A DNA stretch of 64,000 bases from Planctomycetota bacterium (GTDB lineage: Bacteria; Planctomycetota; UBA1135; GCA-002686595), in contig NYUD01000047.1 in the NCBI GenBank assembly GCA_002683825.1, positions 1 through 64,000 on the forward strand, in the 5' to 3' direction. Positions 44,238 to 52,084 of the stretch are shown here, piece after piece. Positions within the stretch are counted from its first letter, which is position 1. The number at the start of each line of letters is the position of its first letter. Under the pieces are notes generated by a model. That model saw only the letters and a program-made list of their open reading frames with translations, ran no database searches and was not told where the DNA came from. A program made the translations under genes and the position numbers.

Positions 44238-45263
44238 TCACTGTCTCCAGGGGTCGAGCCAAGGAGCCCGTACCTCGGGCCGATTCTCTAGGGTTTCGTC
44301 GAGCGCACGCCCCCAATCGCCCCGGAAGGGCAGCGGAGCGGTCTCCGGATCGAATCCCGGGGGCGCCTCCCACAGGCCGTAGGCGCACGCGCGCTCCAGT
44401 GCGCCCTCGAGCAAGAAAACGAGACTCGAGGTGGGCTCCGACCCGTTTTCCTGCCTTCCGAATGAGCCCATGGCGAGCCGTCCCAGCAGGGGGGCCAGGG
44501 CCGCCGGCTGCTCCGTTCTCAGCACATACCCGTCCAGGAGTACCTCGGCCCACAGCACCTGCTGAAGCGTGTCCACAGCCTCCAGACCCTCCGATTTCCC
44601 CACCCAATCCGCATAGCCCCCCCCGAGACCATGGCTACGCTCGGCGAGCAGGCGGATTTCCAGGGGAGCAGTTTCCAGTTCGTCGGCAGAGGGAACTGCC
44701 AGCGGTCGGGTCCTGCTCAGGACGTAGCGGGCGCGTCTGAGGGCGTTCTCGATGCTCGCGGAAGCGGGACTCTCTAACCCTTCCACGACCACTTCCGCAA
44801 CGAGGGCCGGGGTTTCTACTTCTTCGAGCTCCTCGAACGGCACTGGAGCCGGCTCGAAGCCCAGCCGGAGCGGTCGCACAAATTCGAGGATCTCCGTTCC
44901 GAAGAAGGGCAGGGCCAGGAGATGGACCACCAGGCTGGCGGCGACCCAGCGCAGCGCGGTCGAATGCGCGAAGCGACCGACGACGAAGCGCCGGAGCAGC
45001 CGCCACTCACCGCGCCAGGTCAGGTCCTCGCGCGTGGTCGCCGCCAGAATGCGGTCGACCAGAAGGCGTTCCCGCACCGGATTCGGCGCATTTTCGGCGT
45101 CGGCCTCCGCCCGCACACGTCGCGCCCGGACCAGCAGCTCTTCGGTTTCGCACGCGGCCTCTTTCAGGTCCGTGTCGGAGCGGAGCAGGGCCAGCTCGTC
45201 ACCGTGTTCGCCGCCGGTATCCGCGAGCAGTTCGATCAAGCGCTGTTCGCGTGCGTTCTTCAA
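44238..45263 (-). CDS. Single-pass membrane protein coupled to ECF sigma factor (possible anti-sigma)
   Basis: 341 residues from TTG 45263, which overlaps the sigma-factor stop in TTGA and has AGGAG eight bases upstream. The first 100 residues are cytoplasmic-like and charged. One transmembrane helix (WVAASLVVHLLALPFFG) near residue 110 leads to a long outer part with Trp-rich and acidic segments. The coupled position after an ECF sigma gene is where anti-sigma factors sit, but the usual HxxxCxxC zinc motif is not present. The anti-sigma role is therefore inferred from position and topology. Confidence 0.65.
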   Translation of the reverse strand: MKNAREQRLIELLADTGGEHGDELALLRSDTDLKEAACETEELLVRARRVRAEADAENAPNPVRERLLVDRILAATTREDLTWRGEWRLLRRFVVGRFAHSTALRWVAASLVVHLLALPFFGTEILEFVRPLRLGFEPAPVPFEELEEVETPALVAEVVVEGLESPASASIENALRRARYVLSRTRPLAVPSADELETAPLEIRLLAERSHGLGGGYADWVGKSEGLEAVDTLQQVLWAEVLLDGYVLRTEQPAALAPLLGRLAMGSFGRQENGSEPTSSLVFLLEGALERACAYGLWEAPPGFDPETAPLPFRGDWGRALDETLENRPEVRAPWLDPWRQ

Positions 45264-45895
45264 ACGTCGCGCTCCTCTCCGGTGCCTGCGCGATCGGGGT
45301 TGAGGATTGCACGCAGCTTGCGCACCGCGTGGAACATACGCGACTTCACCGTGCCCACCGGAATCTCCAGGATCGAAGCGATCTCGGGGTAGGAGAGCTC
45401 CTCCAGTACCGCGAACTCGAAAACCCGCCGGTGGGATCGGCCGAGTTCGGCGACGGCCGCCCGCAGCCGCAGATCCTGCTCCCCCAGGGAGGCCTGGGCG
45501 AGGGGGTCCCGAAGCGGTCGCGGACCGCCGCCCCACCCGGAGGAGATCTCCTCCACGCGGCCATCCGGCCGCGTGGCCTCCCCTAGCCCCTCACTACCGA
45601 AGGAGAGCTCCCGGGGACGGGCGCCCTGGTGTCGACGCTGGTCGATCCACACGTTGCGGGCCACCCGAAAGCAGAAAGCGCCGAAGCGTTCCCGGGGTGC
45701 GTAGTGGTGGGCTCCTGCGTGAAGTTTCAGAAAGGTCTCCTGGGTCAGGTCCTCGGCGCGGTGAAAGCCCGCCCCGAGTCGGCGGAAGAACAGGAATAAG
45801 GTCCGTGTGTGGGAGCGAACGAAATCCTCGAAGGGGCCCGGATCGCCTTGCCGAAGGGCGACCAGGGGGTCCTGGGAGAGATCCCAGTTCGCCAT
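45260..45895 (-). CDS. ECF-type RNA polymerase sigma factor
   Basis: 211-residue sigma-70-family protein with the two DNA-binding regions only. Region 2 contains RRLGAGFHRAEDLTQETFLKL and FRVARNVWIDQRRH; region 4 contains VLEELSYPEIASILEIPVGTVKSRMFH (helix-turn-helix). The linker between them is longer than usual and Gly/Pro-rich. It is translationally coupled to a membrane protein that is probably its regulator. Its target genes are unknown. Confidence 0.9.
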   Translation of the reverse strand: MANWDLSQDPLVALRQGDPGPFEDFVRSHTRTLFLFFRRLGAGFHRAEDLTQETFLKLHAGAHHYAPRERFGAFCFRVARNVWIDQRRHQGARPRELSFGSEGLGEATRPDGRVEEISSGWGGGPRPLRDPLAQASLGEQDLRLRAAVAELGRSHRRVFEFAVLEELSYPEIASILEIPVGTVKSRMFHAVRKLRAILNPDRAGTGEERDV

Positions 45896-45953
45896 CAGGC
45901 AAAATCCCCAACGCAGGCCAGGGGAATGGGTTCAGCCCGTTTCGAGTTTCCTC

Positions 45954-46514
45954 TCAAGGGGACTGTTCTTCCGGAGGGCTGGCGTCGTCGAAGGGGGTCG
46001 GCCGAAGCCCCGGTGTCCCGGCCACGGATCGACAGGCGCTTTCCAGCCGCCCCTGGCGGGTTCGGTCTCCCCCCGACGCAGCCCCGATGACCCGAACCGC
46101 CAGCCGTCGCTCCGTGGGCCCCCGGTGCCACAGGCAGAGCTCGAGGTGAGGGGTGGGCAGGAACTGCGCCACCCGATCCCCCCATTCGACGGCCGCCACG
46201 CCGACGCCGTCGAGAAACTCTCCGGCCCCCTCGCCGAGGAGTGCCGCTTCCCGTCCGCGCATCCAGGCGTCGAAGTGGTAGAGCGGCACCCTTCCCTCGT
46301 ATTCGTTCATCAGTGTAAAGCTCGGCGACCCCACGGGTTGGTGGATCCCCAGACCGAGAGCCAAACCACGGACCAGGGCCGTCTTGCCCGAGCCCAGCTC
46401 CCCTACCAGGGAGATCAGGCAGCCCGCTCCGAGCTCGGCGCCGATGCGCTCCCCCACGGCTTCGGTGACCGCCACCGAAGGGCTAGCGAAACAGGGCTGA
46501 TTATCCCTGGCCAT
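45954..46514 (-). CDS. tsaE: tRNA threonylcarbamoyladenosine biosynthesis ATPase TsaE
   Basis: ATPase of the t6A tRNA-modification complex. The 186 residues have Walker A LVGELGSGKTALVRGLA, the SPSFTLMNEYEG segment and HFDAW. Typical TsaE is about 155 residues; the extra C-terminal 45 or so residues are Pro/Arg-rich and of unknown use. Its start overlaps the end of thiL by 14 bases. Confidence 0.92.
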   Translation of the reverse strand: MARDNQPCFASPSVAVTEAVGERIGAELGAGCLISLVGELGSGKTALVRGLALGLGIHQPVGSPSFTLMNEYEGRVPLYHFDAWMRGREAALLGEGAGEFLDGVGVAAVEWGDRVAQFLPTPHLELCLWHRGPTERRLAVRVIGAASGGDRTRQGRLESACRSVAGTPGLRPTPFDDASPPEEQSP

Positions 46515-47454
46515 GGATCCACCCTTCCCTACCCGAGAAGCGACGAGGTTCTACGTCCCCTTCTCCCAAGAACCACAGCCCCTCCCCGGAAACGACCTGT
46601 CCGATGACACGAAGGCCCCCGAAACGACGCTGCAGACCCGGGCCCTCGCGTCCCCAGACGCTCTTTGGGAGGGCCGCCAGGAGCTCGTGATCCTCACCGT
46701 CGTTGAGCGCGTGTTCGAGCGGGGGGAGTCCGCTGGATCTCGCCAGGCGTCGTGCGTCGGCATGTATCGGAACCCTCGCGCAGTCCAGGTCGATACGCCG
46801 TTCGGATGCGCGTGCGATACGCGAGAGGTCGAGAGCGAGTCCGTCCGAGACGTCCATCAGGGTGCGGGCTCCCGCATCGAAGAGGGCGCGGCCCAGGAGC
46901 ACCCGAGGTTCGATACGCAGGTGCCGTCCAAGGGGGCTGCCCCCCACCGGACCGCTGAGCAGCACGACGTCTCCCGCCCGCGCACGATCCCGGCCGGGCG
47001 GTTTGCGCCTGCCCGCAAGCACGCCGAGGGCAGCGACCGAAACGACCAGCGGGCCCCGCGTTTGCGCTAGATCCCCACACACCAGTTCGGCACGGAAGCG
47101 CTGGCCCATCTCGGCGCAACCCCGGATCAGGGCCCGCAGGTAGGCCTCGGAAACGGACGGCGGCGCAGCGACGCAAAGTGCAAGCGCGTAGGGCCGAGCC
47201 GCGGTAGCGGCCAGGTCCGACAGGGCGCGGGCCGCAGCCTTGCTCCCCACGCGGCGCCCGGGGGTGGCGAGCTCGAAGTGAACCCCCTCGATCGTCTGGT
47301 CCGAAGAAAACGTGGGGCGTCCGTGAAAGGGGCGCAGGCACGCGGCGTCGTGCATGGGAGAGCCGGCCAGGATGGGCTGCGTGCCGGAACGGCGGGCCAG
47401 CCAGGCGTGCAGGCGCGCTTCCGACCAACCGCCGACGGGTTTGCGGGGGGACAC
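46501..47454 (-). CDS. thiL: Thiamine-monophosphate kinase
   Basis: Makes thiamine diphosphate from the monophosphate with ATP. GTG 47454 is preferred (GGAG eight bases upstream), giving 317 residues, over GTG 47463 or TTG 47460. The family motifs are present: FSSDQTIEGVHFEL near the N-terminus, LMDVSDGLALDLSRI and LNDGEDHELL. It sits between the thiE-like gene and tsaE, a common thiL-tsaE-type neighbourhood in mixed housekeeping operons. Confidence 0.92.
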   Translation of the reverse strand: MSPRKPVGGWSEARLHAWLARRSGTQPILAGSPMHDAACLRPFHGRPTFSSDQTIEGVHFELATPGRRVGSKAAARALSDLAATAARPYALALCVAAPPSVSEAYLRALIRGCAEMGQRFRAELVCGDLAQTRGPLVVSVAALGVLAGRRKPPGRDRARAGDVVLLSGPVGGSPLGRHLRIEPRVLLGRALFDAGARTLMDVSDGLALDLSRIARASERRIDLDCARVPIHADARRLARSSGLPPLEHALNDGEDHELLAALPKSVWGREGPGLQRRFGGLRVIGQVVSGEGLWFLGEGDVEPRRFSGREGWIHGQG

Positions 47455-47456
47455 GC

Positions 47457-48116
47457 TCAACACTCCAGGTCGTCGAGGTAGGGGACGACGGCGCCGGGCG
47501 GATCTTCCGCTCCCAGAATGCCCGACAGCACCGCGACGCCCTGAGCTCCGGCCCGGAGCGCTCTGTGACCGTCCTCGGGGCGCAAGCCTCCCAAGGCGAA
47601 GGTCGGCCGATCCGTACTCTCGACGAAGCGCCGCAAGCCCTCCCAACCCACCGGTTCCATGGCCGACTTGAATCCCGTCTTGCCGGGTTTTCGAACGGGC
47701 GAATGGAACAGGTAGTCGCACATCTCGAAGGCACCTGGAACGTCGTGGCGGTGGGAGGAGAACCCCAGAAGCCGCCTCTCCCCGATGCAGGCCCGACCCA
47801 TCGTAGGGTGCAGCGAACGCCAACCCAGATGCAGCGCCTCACAATCTCCCAGAAGCCCTAGGTGAATGCGATCGTGAACGGCCAGCCAGAGCCCGGTGCC
47901 GGTGCGTTCGCGAACCTCGAGGACGGCTTCGAGGAGTCCCCAAAAGAGGCGGTCCTCCAGGGCAGCCTCGCGCAGCAGCAGTCCCGGCAGTCCCGCGTCG
48001 AGGCAGCGCTCGATGGAATCCAGGAGGCGCGGGATCTGGGGCTCGCTGATCGCCCCGGGCGTCAAGGCGACCAGACGCGGCAGGTGCGACGAACGATTCG
48101 GGTCTGTCGCTGCCAT
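47457..48116 (-). CDS. Thiamine-phosphate synthase-like protein (ThiE/TenI family)
   Basis: A 219-residue TIM-barrel protein of the ThiE/TenI family, placed with thiL. The barrel frame is recognisable (LHLGWRSL, GFSSH, DYLFHSPVRKPGKTG, FALGGL). By eye, several residues used by ThiE for pyrophosphate and Mg binding are changed: the QxRxK segment reads LLREA, and the HLGQxD segment reads HLGWRS. It may be a divergent ThiE with shifted ligands or a TenI-like protein without synthase activity. The stop overlaps in-frame starts of thiL. Confidence 0.78.
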   Translation of the reverse strand: MAATDPNRSSHLPRLVALTPGAISEPQIPRLLDSIERCLDAGLPGLLLREAALEDRLFWGLLEAVLEVRERTGTGLWLAVHDRIHLGLLGDCEALHLGWRSLHPTMGRACIGERRLLGFSSHRHDVPGAFEMCDYLFHSPVRKPGKTGFKSAMEPVGWEGLRRFVESTDRPTFALGGLRPEDGHRALRAGAQGVAVLSGILGAEDPPGAVVPYLDDLEC

Positions 48117-48140
48117 GGGCGTATGAGGGCCTGTCGCACT

Positions 48141-50318
48141 TCAGGGGTGGATGGGTTCGCCGAGCTCGACCAGGTAGCCGAGATCTCTCAACAGCGCCCG
48201 CATGCGCCGCGGCGTGATCCGTCCATGCAGCTGAACCTGGCGTTCGTCGATGACGCGTCCGACGTAGCGGCGCGTCCCAGCGTCCTGCAGGAACCGCTTC
48301 ATGGTTTCGGCTTGCTCACACACGAGCCGCAGTTCATCCGAAAGGCGCATCAAGCCCGCACCCAGCGCCCAATCTCGAATGGAGAAGGAGACGTTCTGGG
48401 GGACCGGAGTGCGCGCGTGGCTATTCAGGCAATCCAGAATGCTGTCGAGCTGCATGCCGCGCTTCAGCGCCCGACCCACACACGATTGAGCGATTCGGAA
48501 GCGTAGAACCGAGTCCTGGGTGTCGCGCTCGGCGAAACGGTCGAGGTCGTGGATCAATTCGTCGTCGTCACCGGTCGGAAAGAGAACGACCTCGAAATCG
48601 GGGGTCACGACCAGGGCCCCGACACTCTCGCTCTTTTCCTCCTCGGCCCCGTTCAAACCGAGCACTCGCAATCCGTGGCGGGAGGCACGTAGGGCCACGG
48701 GTCGTCCAGCGGCGTCATAGCCCATATCGATCATGCCCAGGAGGAACAGCCGCTTGCGTGCCCAGCGGATCAGGTTCCAGGCCAGGCGCTGCGGGTCCTC
48801 CATGGGGGGCATCCGGCCCGACTTCGAACGCTCCGTAAAGCGTTCTTCGACGTCAAAGTCATCGAGAGTCGAAAGGTAGGTGTTGCGTGCCAAGAACGGC
48901 AGGTACATCAGGTCGTACCAGGTACCGACCTCGATTCGCTTCAACAGTCGCATGAAGATCTCGCGCATGCGCACCTGATGGAGGTGCTCCGAGGTGCCGC
49001 GCCGCTCCGCAAGGGCGAAGTCGAGGAGCAGTCCCTGTTTTTCGACCAGGGACTGACCGTCCCACTGGCGCCCCTTGGCGGTGACCAGGAAGGTACGCTT
49101 GCCCGTGCGATCGATCAGGCCGCGTCGTTTGGCGAAGCGAAAGATGAAGCGCAGCACCTCCTCCCGCGAGAGTTCGCGACCGTGATTCGGGATCAGGTTC
49201 TGGAGGATCTTCTTCTCGGTGGTCTTGAATATCTCCCCGCGCACGGTGAAGCGCACTCCGTGTTCGTCGATGTAGCCGAGGAAGCGGGAGATGTTGGAGA
49301 CCAGGTCGATGCCGATGGACAGCTCCTCGTGCGGGCTGTCCGGATCGCCGGGCACGGCGACCCGCCGCAGCCAGGCCAGAGCGATTTCGTTGAACACGAT
49401 CAGGGTTTCGTCCTGCAGCTGGATCCCGTAGCGGGAGAGGTTCAACTCCTGGACGGTCCCGATCAGTGATTGCTCGATGATGTTCCGCCAGCGCCGCCCG
49501 TTCCAGTGCGGTAGACGGGTCTCCATACGGTCGAAGAGATGGCGCGGTAGCACACCACCAAACTCGAGAATCGCCTTTTCCACGAGCCCGCGTACGCCAT
49601 CCGGCAAGCGCTCGATGCGGGCCGTCGCCGCGGTCTCCTGAGAGTACATCTTGTACAACTCGCGCACGCGCTGGGGAGTGAGCCGCGGCGCTTTTTCGGA
49701 GTAGGTTTGATCGAGATGGCCGCGCAGGGTCAGTACGGAAAAGATCCCGCGTTGCTTCTTTCGCCGGCGTCGGACAAGCCCGTCCCCGAGCTCGTGTGGA
49801 ACGCCAAGCACCCGCTTGCCATAGCGCTCAAAGCGACGGTCCTCGCCCTGCATGATGAGTCCGCGGCTCATCAATCCTGCGATCGATGAGTCGATCTCGT
49901 ATTCGGAGAACGAGCGCAGCGATGGGATGTCGTTCAGCTCCTCTCGGCTGCGCACATATCCCGGCGAGCCGATCAGGCTCTCGAGGACCGCCCCCCGTCT
50001 GCGTCCGAGGTCGGCCACGCGCTCCTCGACCAGGGCCGGATTGCTCATCCAGCCGCGTGCGCAATCGCGCAAGTGATCCTCGGAGTCCGTCACGTCCTGT
50101 CCGTCACCGCCCCAAAAACGAACCAGTTCCTCCAGTTCCCCTCGGTGCATGGATTCCAGGAGTTGCTCGACGCTGAAGCCGCCTGTGGAGCCCTCGGAGA
50201 GGGACGCGCTGGAGGAGCGGAGTCCTCCGTCGGCGGAGGCGGAGCCGCGCAGGTGCTTACCGCCGCCCCCGGAGCGGCGGCTGGACGAGGAAAGGGAGCG
50301 AGTTCGCCCGCGCTTCAT
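48141..50318 (-). CDS. Helicase-associated protein with XPB-type N-terminal-like domain
   Basis: 725 residues; its ATG overlaps the XPB stop in ATGA. The first 45 residues are basic, Ser/Gly-rich and probably disordered. The middle holds winged-helix-like segments (LTLRGHLDQTYSEKAPRLTPQRV). Residues about 545-670 (VVTPDFEVVLFPTGDDDELIHDLDRFAE, then HARTPVPQNVSFSIRDWA) match the domain found N-terminally in bacterial XPB helicases and in stand-alone helicase-associated proteins (Helicase_C_3 type). It is probably a DNA-binding or regulatory partner of the upstream helicase and UvrA, as judged from coupling and domain sharing. No catalytic motif. Confidence 0.78.
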   Translation of the reverse strand: MKRGRTRSLSSSSRRSGGGGKHLRGSASADGGLRSSSASLSEGSTGGFSVEQLLESMHRGELEELVRFWGGDGQDVTDSEDHLRDCARGWMSNPALVEERVADLGRRRGAVLESLIGSPGYVRSREELNDIPSLRSFSEYEIDSSIAGLMSRGLIMQGEDRRFERYGKRVLGVPHELGDGLVRRRRKKQRGIFSVLTLRGHLDQTYSEKAPRLTPQRVRELYKMYSQETAATARIERLPDGVRGLVEKAILEFGGVLPRHLFDRMETRLPHWNGRRWRNIIEQSLIGTVQELNLSRYGIQLQDETLIVFNEIALAWLRRVAVPGDPDSPHEELSIGIDLVSNISRFLGYIDEHGVRFTVRGEIFKTTEKKILQNLIPNHGRELSREEVLRFIFRFAKRRGLIDRTGKRTFLVTAKGRQWDGQSLVEKQGLLLDFALAERRGTSEHLHQVRMREIFMRLLKRIEVGTWYDLMYLPFLARNTYLSTLDDFDVEERFTERSKSGRMPPMEDPQRLAWNLIRWARKRLFLLGMIDMGYDAAGRPVALRASRHGLRVLGLNGAEEEKSESVGALVVTPDFEVVLFPTGDDDELIHDLDRFAERDTQDSVLRFRIAQSCVGRALKRGMQLDSILDCLNSHARTPVPQNVSFSIRDWALGAGLMRLSDELRLVCEQAETMKRFLQDAGTRRYVGRVIDERQVQLHGRITPRRMRALLRDLGYLVELGEPIHP

Positions 50319-52084
50319 GCATGCACCGTGGGATCGGGTTCTGCCGTCAAGGTGGCGGCCTCGACGATTTCGTAGGAGTAGCCCTGTTGGGTCAGGAACA
50401 ACTGGCGTTTTTGTGCGAATTCCTGGTCTCTTGAACCGAGGGTGACCACGGCGTAGAAGGACGCCCGTCCCCCATCGGACTTCGGACGCAGGATGCGTCC
50501 GAGCCGCTGGGCTTCCTCCTGGCGGGAACCGAACGTGCCGGAGATCTGGATCGCCACGTTGGCGTCCGGAAGGTCGATGGCGAAGTTCCCCACCTTGGAA
50601 ACGATGAGAATCCTCTCTCGCCCATCGCGGAATGCATCATAGAGACGGCTGCGCTCGCAGGTGGGGGTCTTGCCCGTGATCAATGGAACGCCCAGGTTCT
50701 TGGCCAGGGCGCGCAGCTGATCGAGGTACTGCCCGATGATGAGAATGCGTCCCCCGGAGTGGCGTTGAATGAGCCGCCTGACGACCGCGACCTTGGCCGG
50801 GTTTTCCGAGGCGACGCGAAACTTGCGCCGCGCGTCGGCGCTGAGATAGCGCGAGCGCTGTGACTCATCCAGGGGAACGCGGACCTCCACGCATTCCGCC
50901 GTCGCGATGAAGCCCTGACTCTCGAGCACCTTCCAGGGGACCTCGTAGCGCTTGGGGCCGATGAGGCAGAAGACCTCGTCCTCTTTTTCATCCTCGCGCA
51001 CGAGGGTGGCGGTCAGACCCAACCGGCGTCGTGCCTGCAGGGCTGCGGTCACCCTGAAAATCGGCGCGGGGAGCAGGTGTACCTCGTCGTAAATGACCAG
51101 GCCCCAGTTCTCCTTGGAGAACAGAGCGAAGTGCTCGAACTCCGCGGTCTTCGTTCGGCGCCAGGTGAGCATCTGATAGGTGGTGATCGTGACGGGACAG
51201 ACCCTCTTGCCCTCGCCGGTGTATTCGCCAACGTCCTCGGGGCGAAGATCGGTCTTGTCGAGGATTTCTTCGCGCCATTGACGTACGGCCACGGTGTTCG
51301 TGGTCAGGATCAGGGTCTTCTCCCCCACCAGGTTCATGACCCCGAGGCCAACTACCGTCTTGCCGGCGCCACAGGGCAGAACGATCACACCGTTGCCGCC
51401 CAGGACACTGCCTTCGCGGTAAAAACACTCCGCGGCCGCATTCTGGTACCTGCGTAGGGCAAACGGTTTGCCCTCTGCGGTTTCCCGGGCCAAGGGAATG
51501 GGGAACGGGTCACCTTCGAGATAACCACCGCGATCGTCGACGGGATAGCCTATCCGGATCAAGGCCTGTTTGATCGTGCCGCGGTCGGTCGCCCGCACCC
51601 AGAGCCGCTGTTGCTCGTCGATCACGACCCACTGGGCGACCGAATTGAAGCTCAGCACCTCTTCGAGGGCGCCCTCGTCGTCCGACACCAGTTCGAAGCG
51701 CTCTCCGCTGCGCTCGATGCGCAATAGGCCGTAGCGAGAGAGCCACGACGCGATGTCGACGATCACGTTCGGGGGGATCGGCACGCAGGAAAATTCCTCG
51801 ATACGCGACTCGATCTCTTCCGCGGTGAAACCCAGGGCGGCGGCGTTCCAGACCGAGACCGGGGTGACGCGATAGGTGTGCAGATAATCCGGGCTCTTCT
51901 CGAGCTCCGCGAAGGTCGACAGGGCGTTGCGCGCCGCAGAAAACCGTGGGTGCTCTTCGGTCAACGGCTTGCCCTGCGCATCCTTCGCCGGCATGCCCCG
52001 ATCGTCGACGACAGAGCGTACGGTGTGCAGCAGCAGCGTGCGATCGCTTTGCACGATCAGGGGGTTGTCAGGGAGCAGGGTCAC
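50315..52084 (-). CDS. XPB/Ssl2-type DNA helicase
   Basis: ATP-dependent SF2 helicase like bacterial and archaeal XPB. GTG 52084 overlaps the uvrA stop (GTGA) and has AAAGGTGG just upstream, giving 589 residues. The N-terminal 200 residues (NPLIVQSDRTLLLHTV, FAELEKSPDYLHTYRVTPVSVWNAA) match the XPB N-terminal domain. Next come the helicase motifs: LPCGAGKT (near 240), TTNTVAVRQWR, VIYDEVHLL (near 333), GLTATLVRED with the RED motif, and the C-terminal RLGRILRPKSDG. Coupling to uvrA suggests a repair role, as XPB has in eukaryotic excision repair; this is inferred. Confidence 0.9.
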   Translation of the reverse strand: MTLLPDNPLIVQSDRTLLLHTVRSVVDDRGMPAKDAQGKPLTEEHPRFSAARNALSTFAELEKSPDYLHTYRVTPVSVWNAAALGFTAEEIESRIEEFSCVPIPPNVIVDIASWLSRYGLLRIERSGERFELVSDDEGALEEVLSFNSVAQWVVIDEQQRLWVRATDRGTIKQALIRIGYPVDDRGGYLEGDPFPIPLARETAEGKPFALRRYQNAAAECFYREGSVLGGNGVIVLPCGAGKTVVGLGVMNLVGEKTLILTTNTVAVRQWREEILDKTDLRPEDVGEYTGEGKRVCPVTITTYQMLTWRRTKTAEFEHFALFSKENWGLVIYDEVHLLPAPIFRVTAALQARRRLGLTATLVREDEKEDEVFCLIGPKRYEVPWKVLESQGFIATAECVEVRVPLDESQRSRYLSADARRKFRVASENPAKVAVVRRLIQRHSGGRILIIGQYLDQLRALAKNLGVPLITGKTPTCERSRLYDAFRDGRERILIVSKVGNFAIDLPDANVAIQISGTFGSRQEEAQRLGRILRPKSDGGRASFYAVVTLGSRDQEFAQKRQLFLTQQGYSYEIVEAATLTAEPDPTVHA

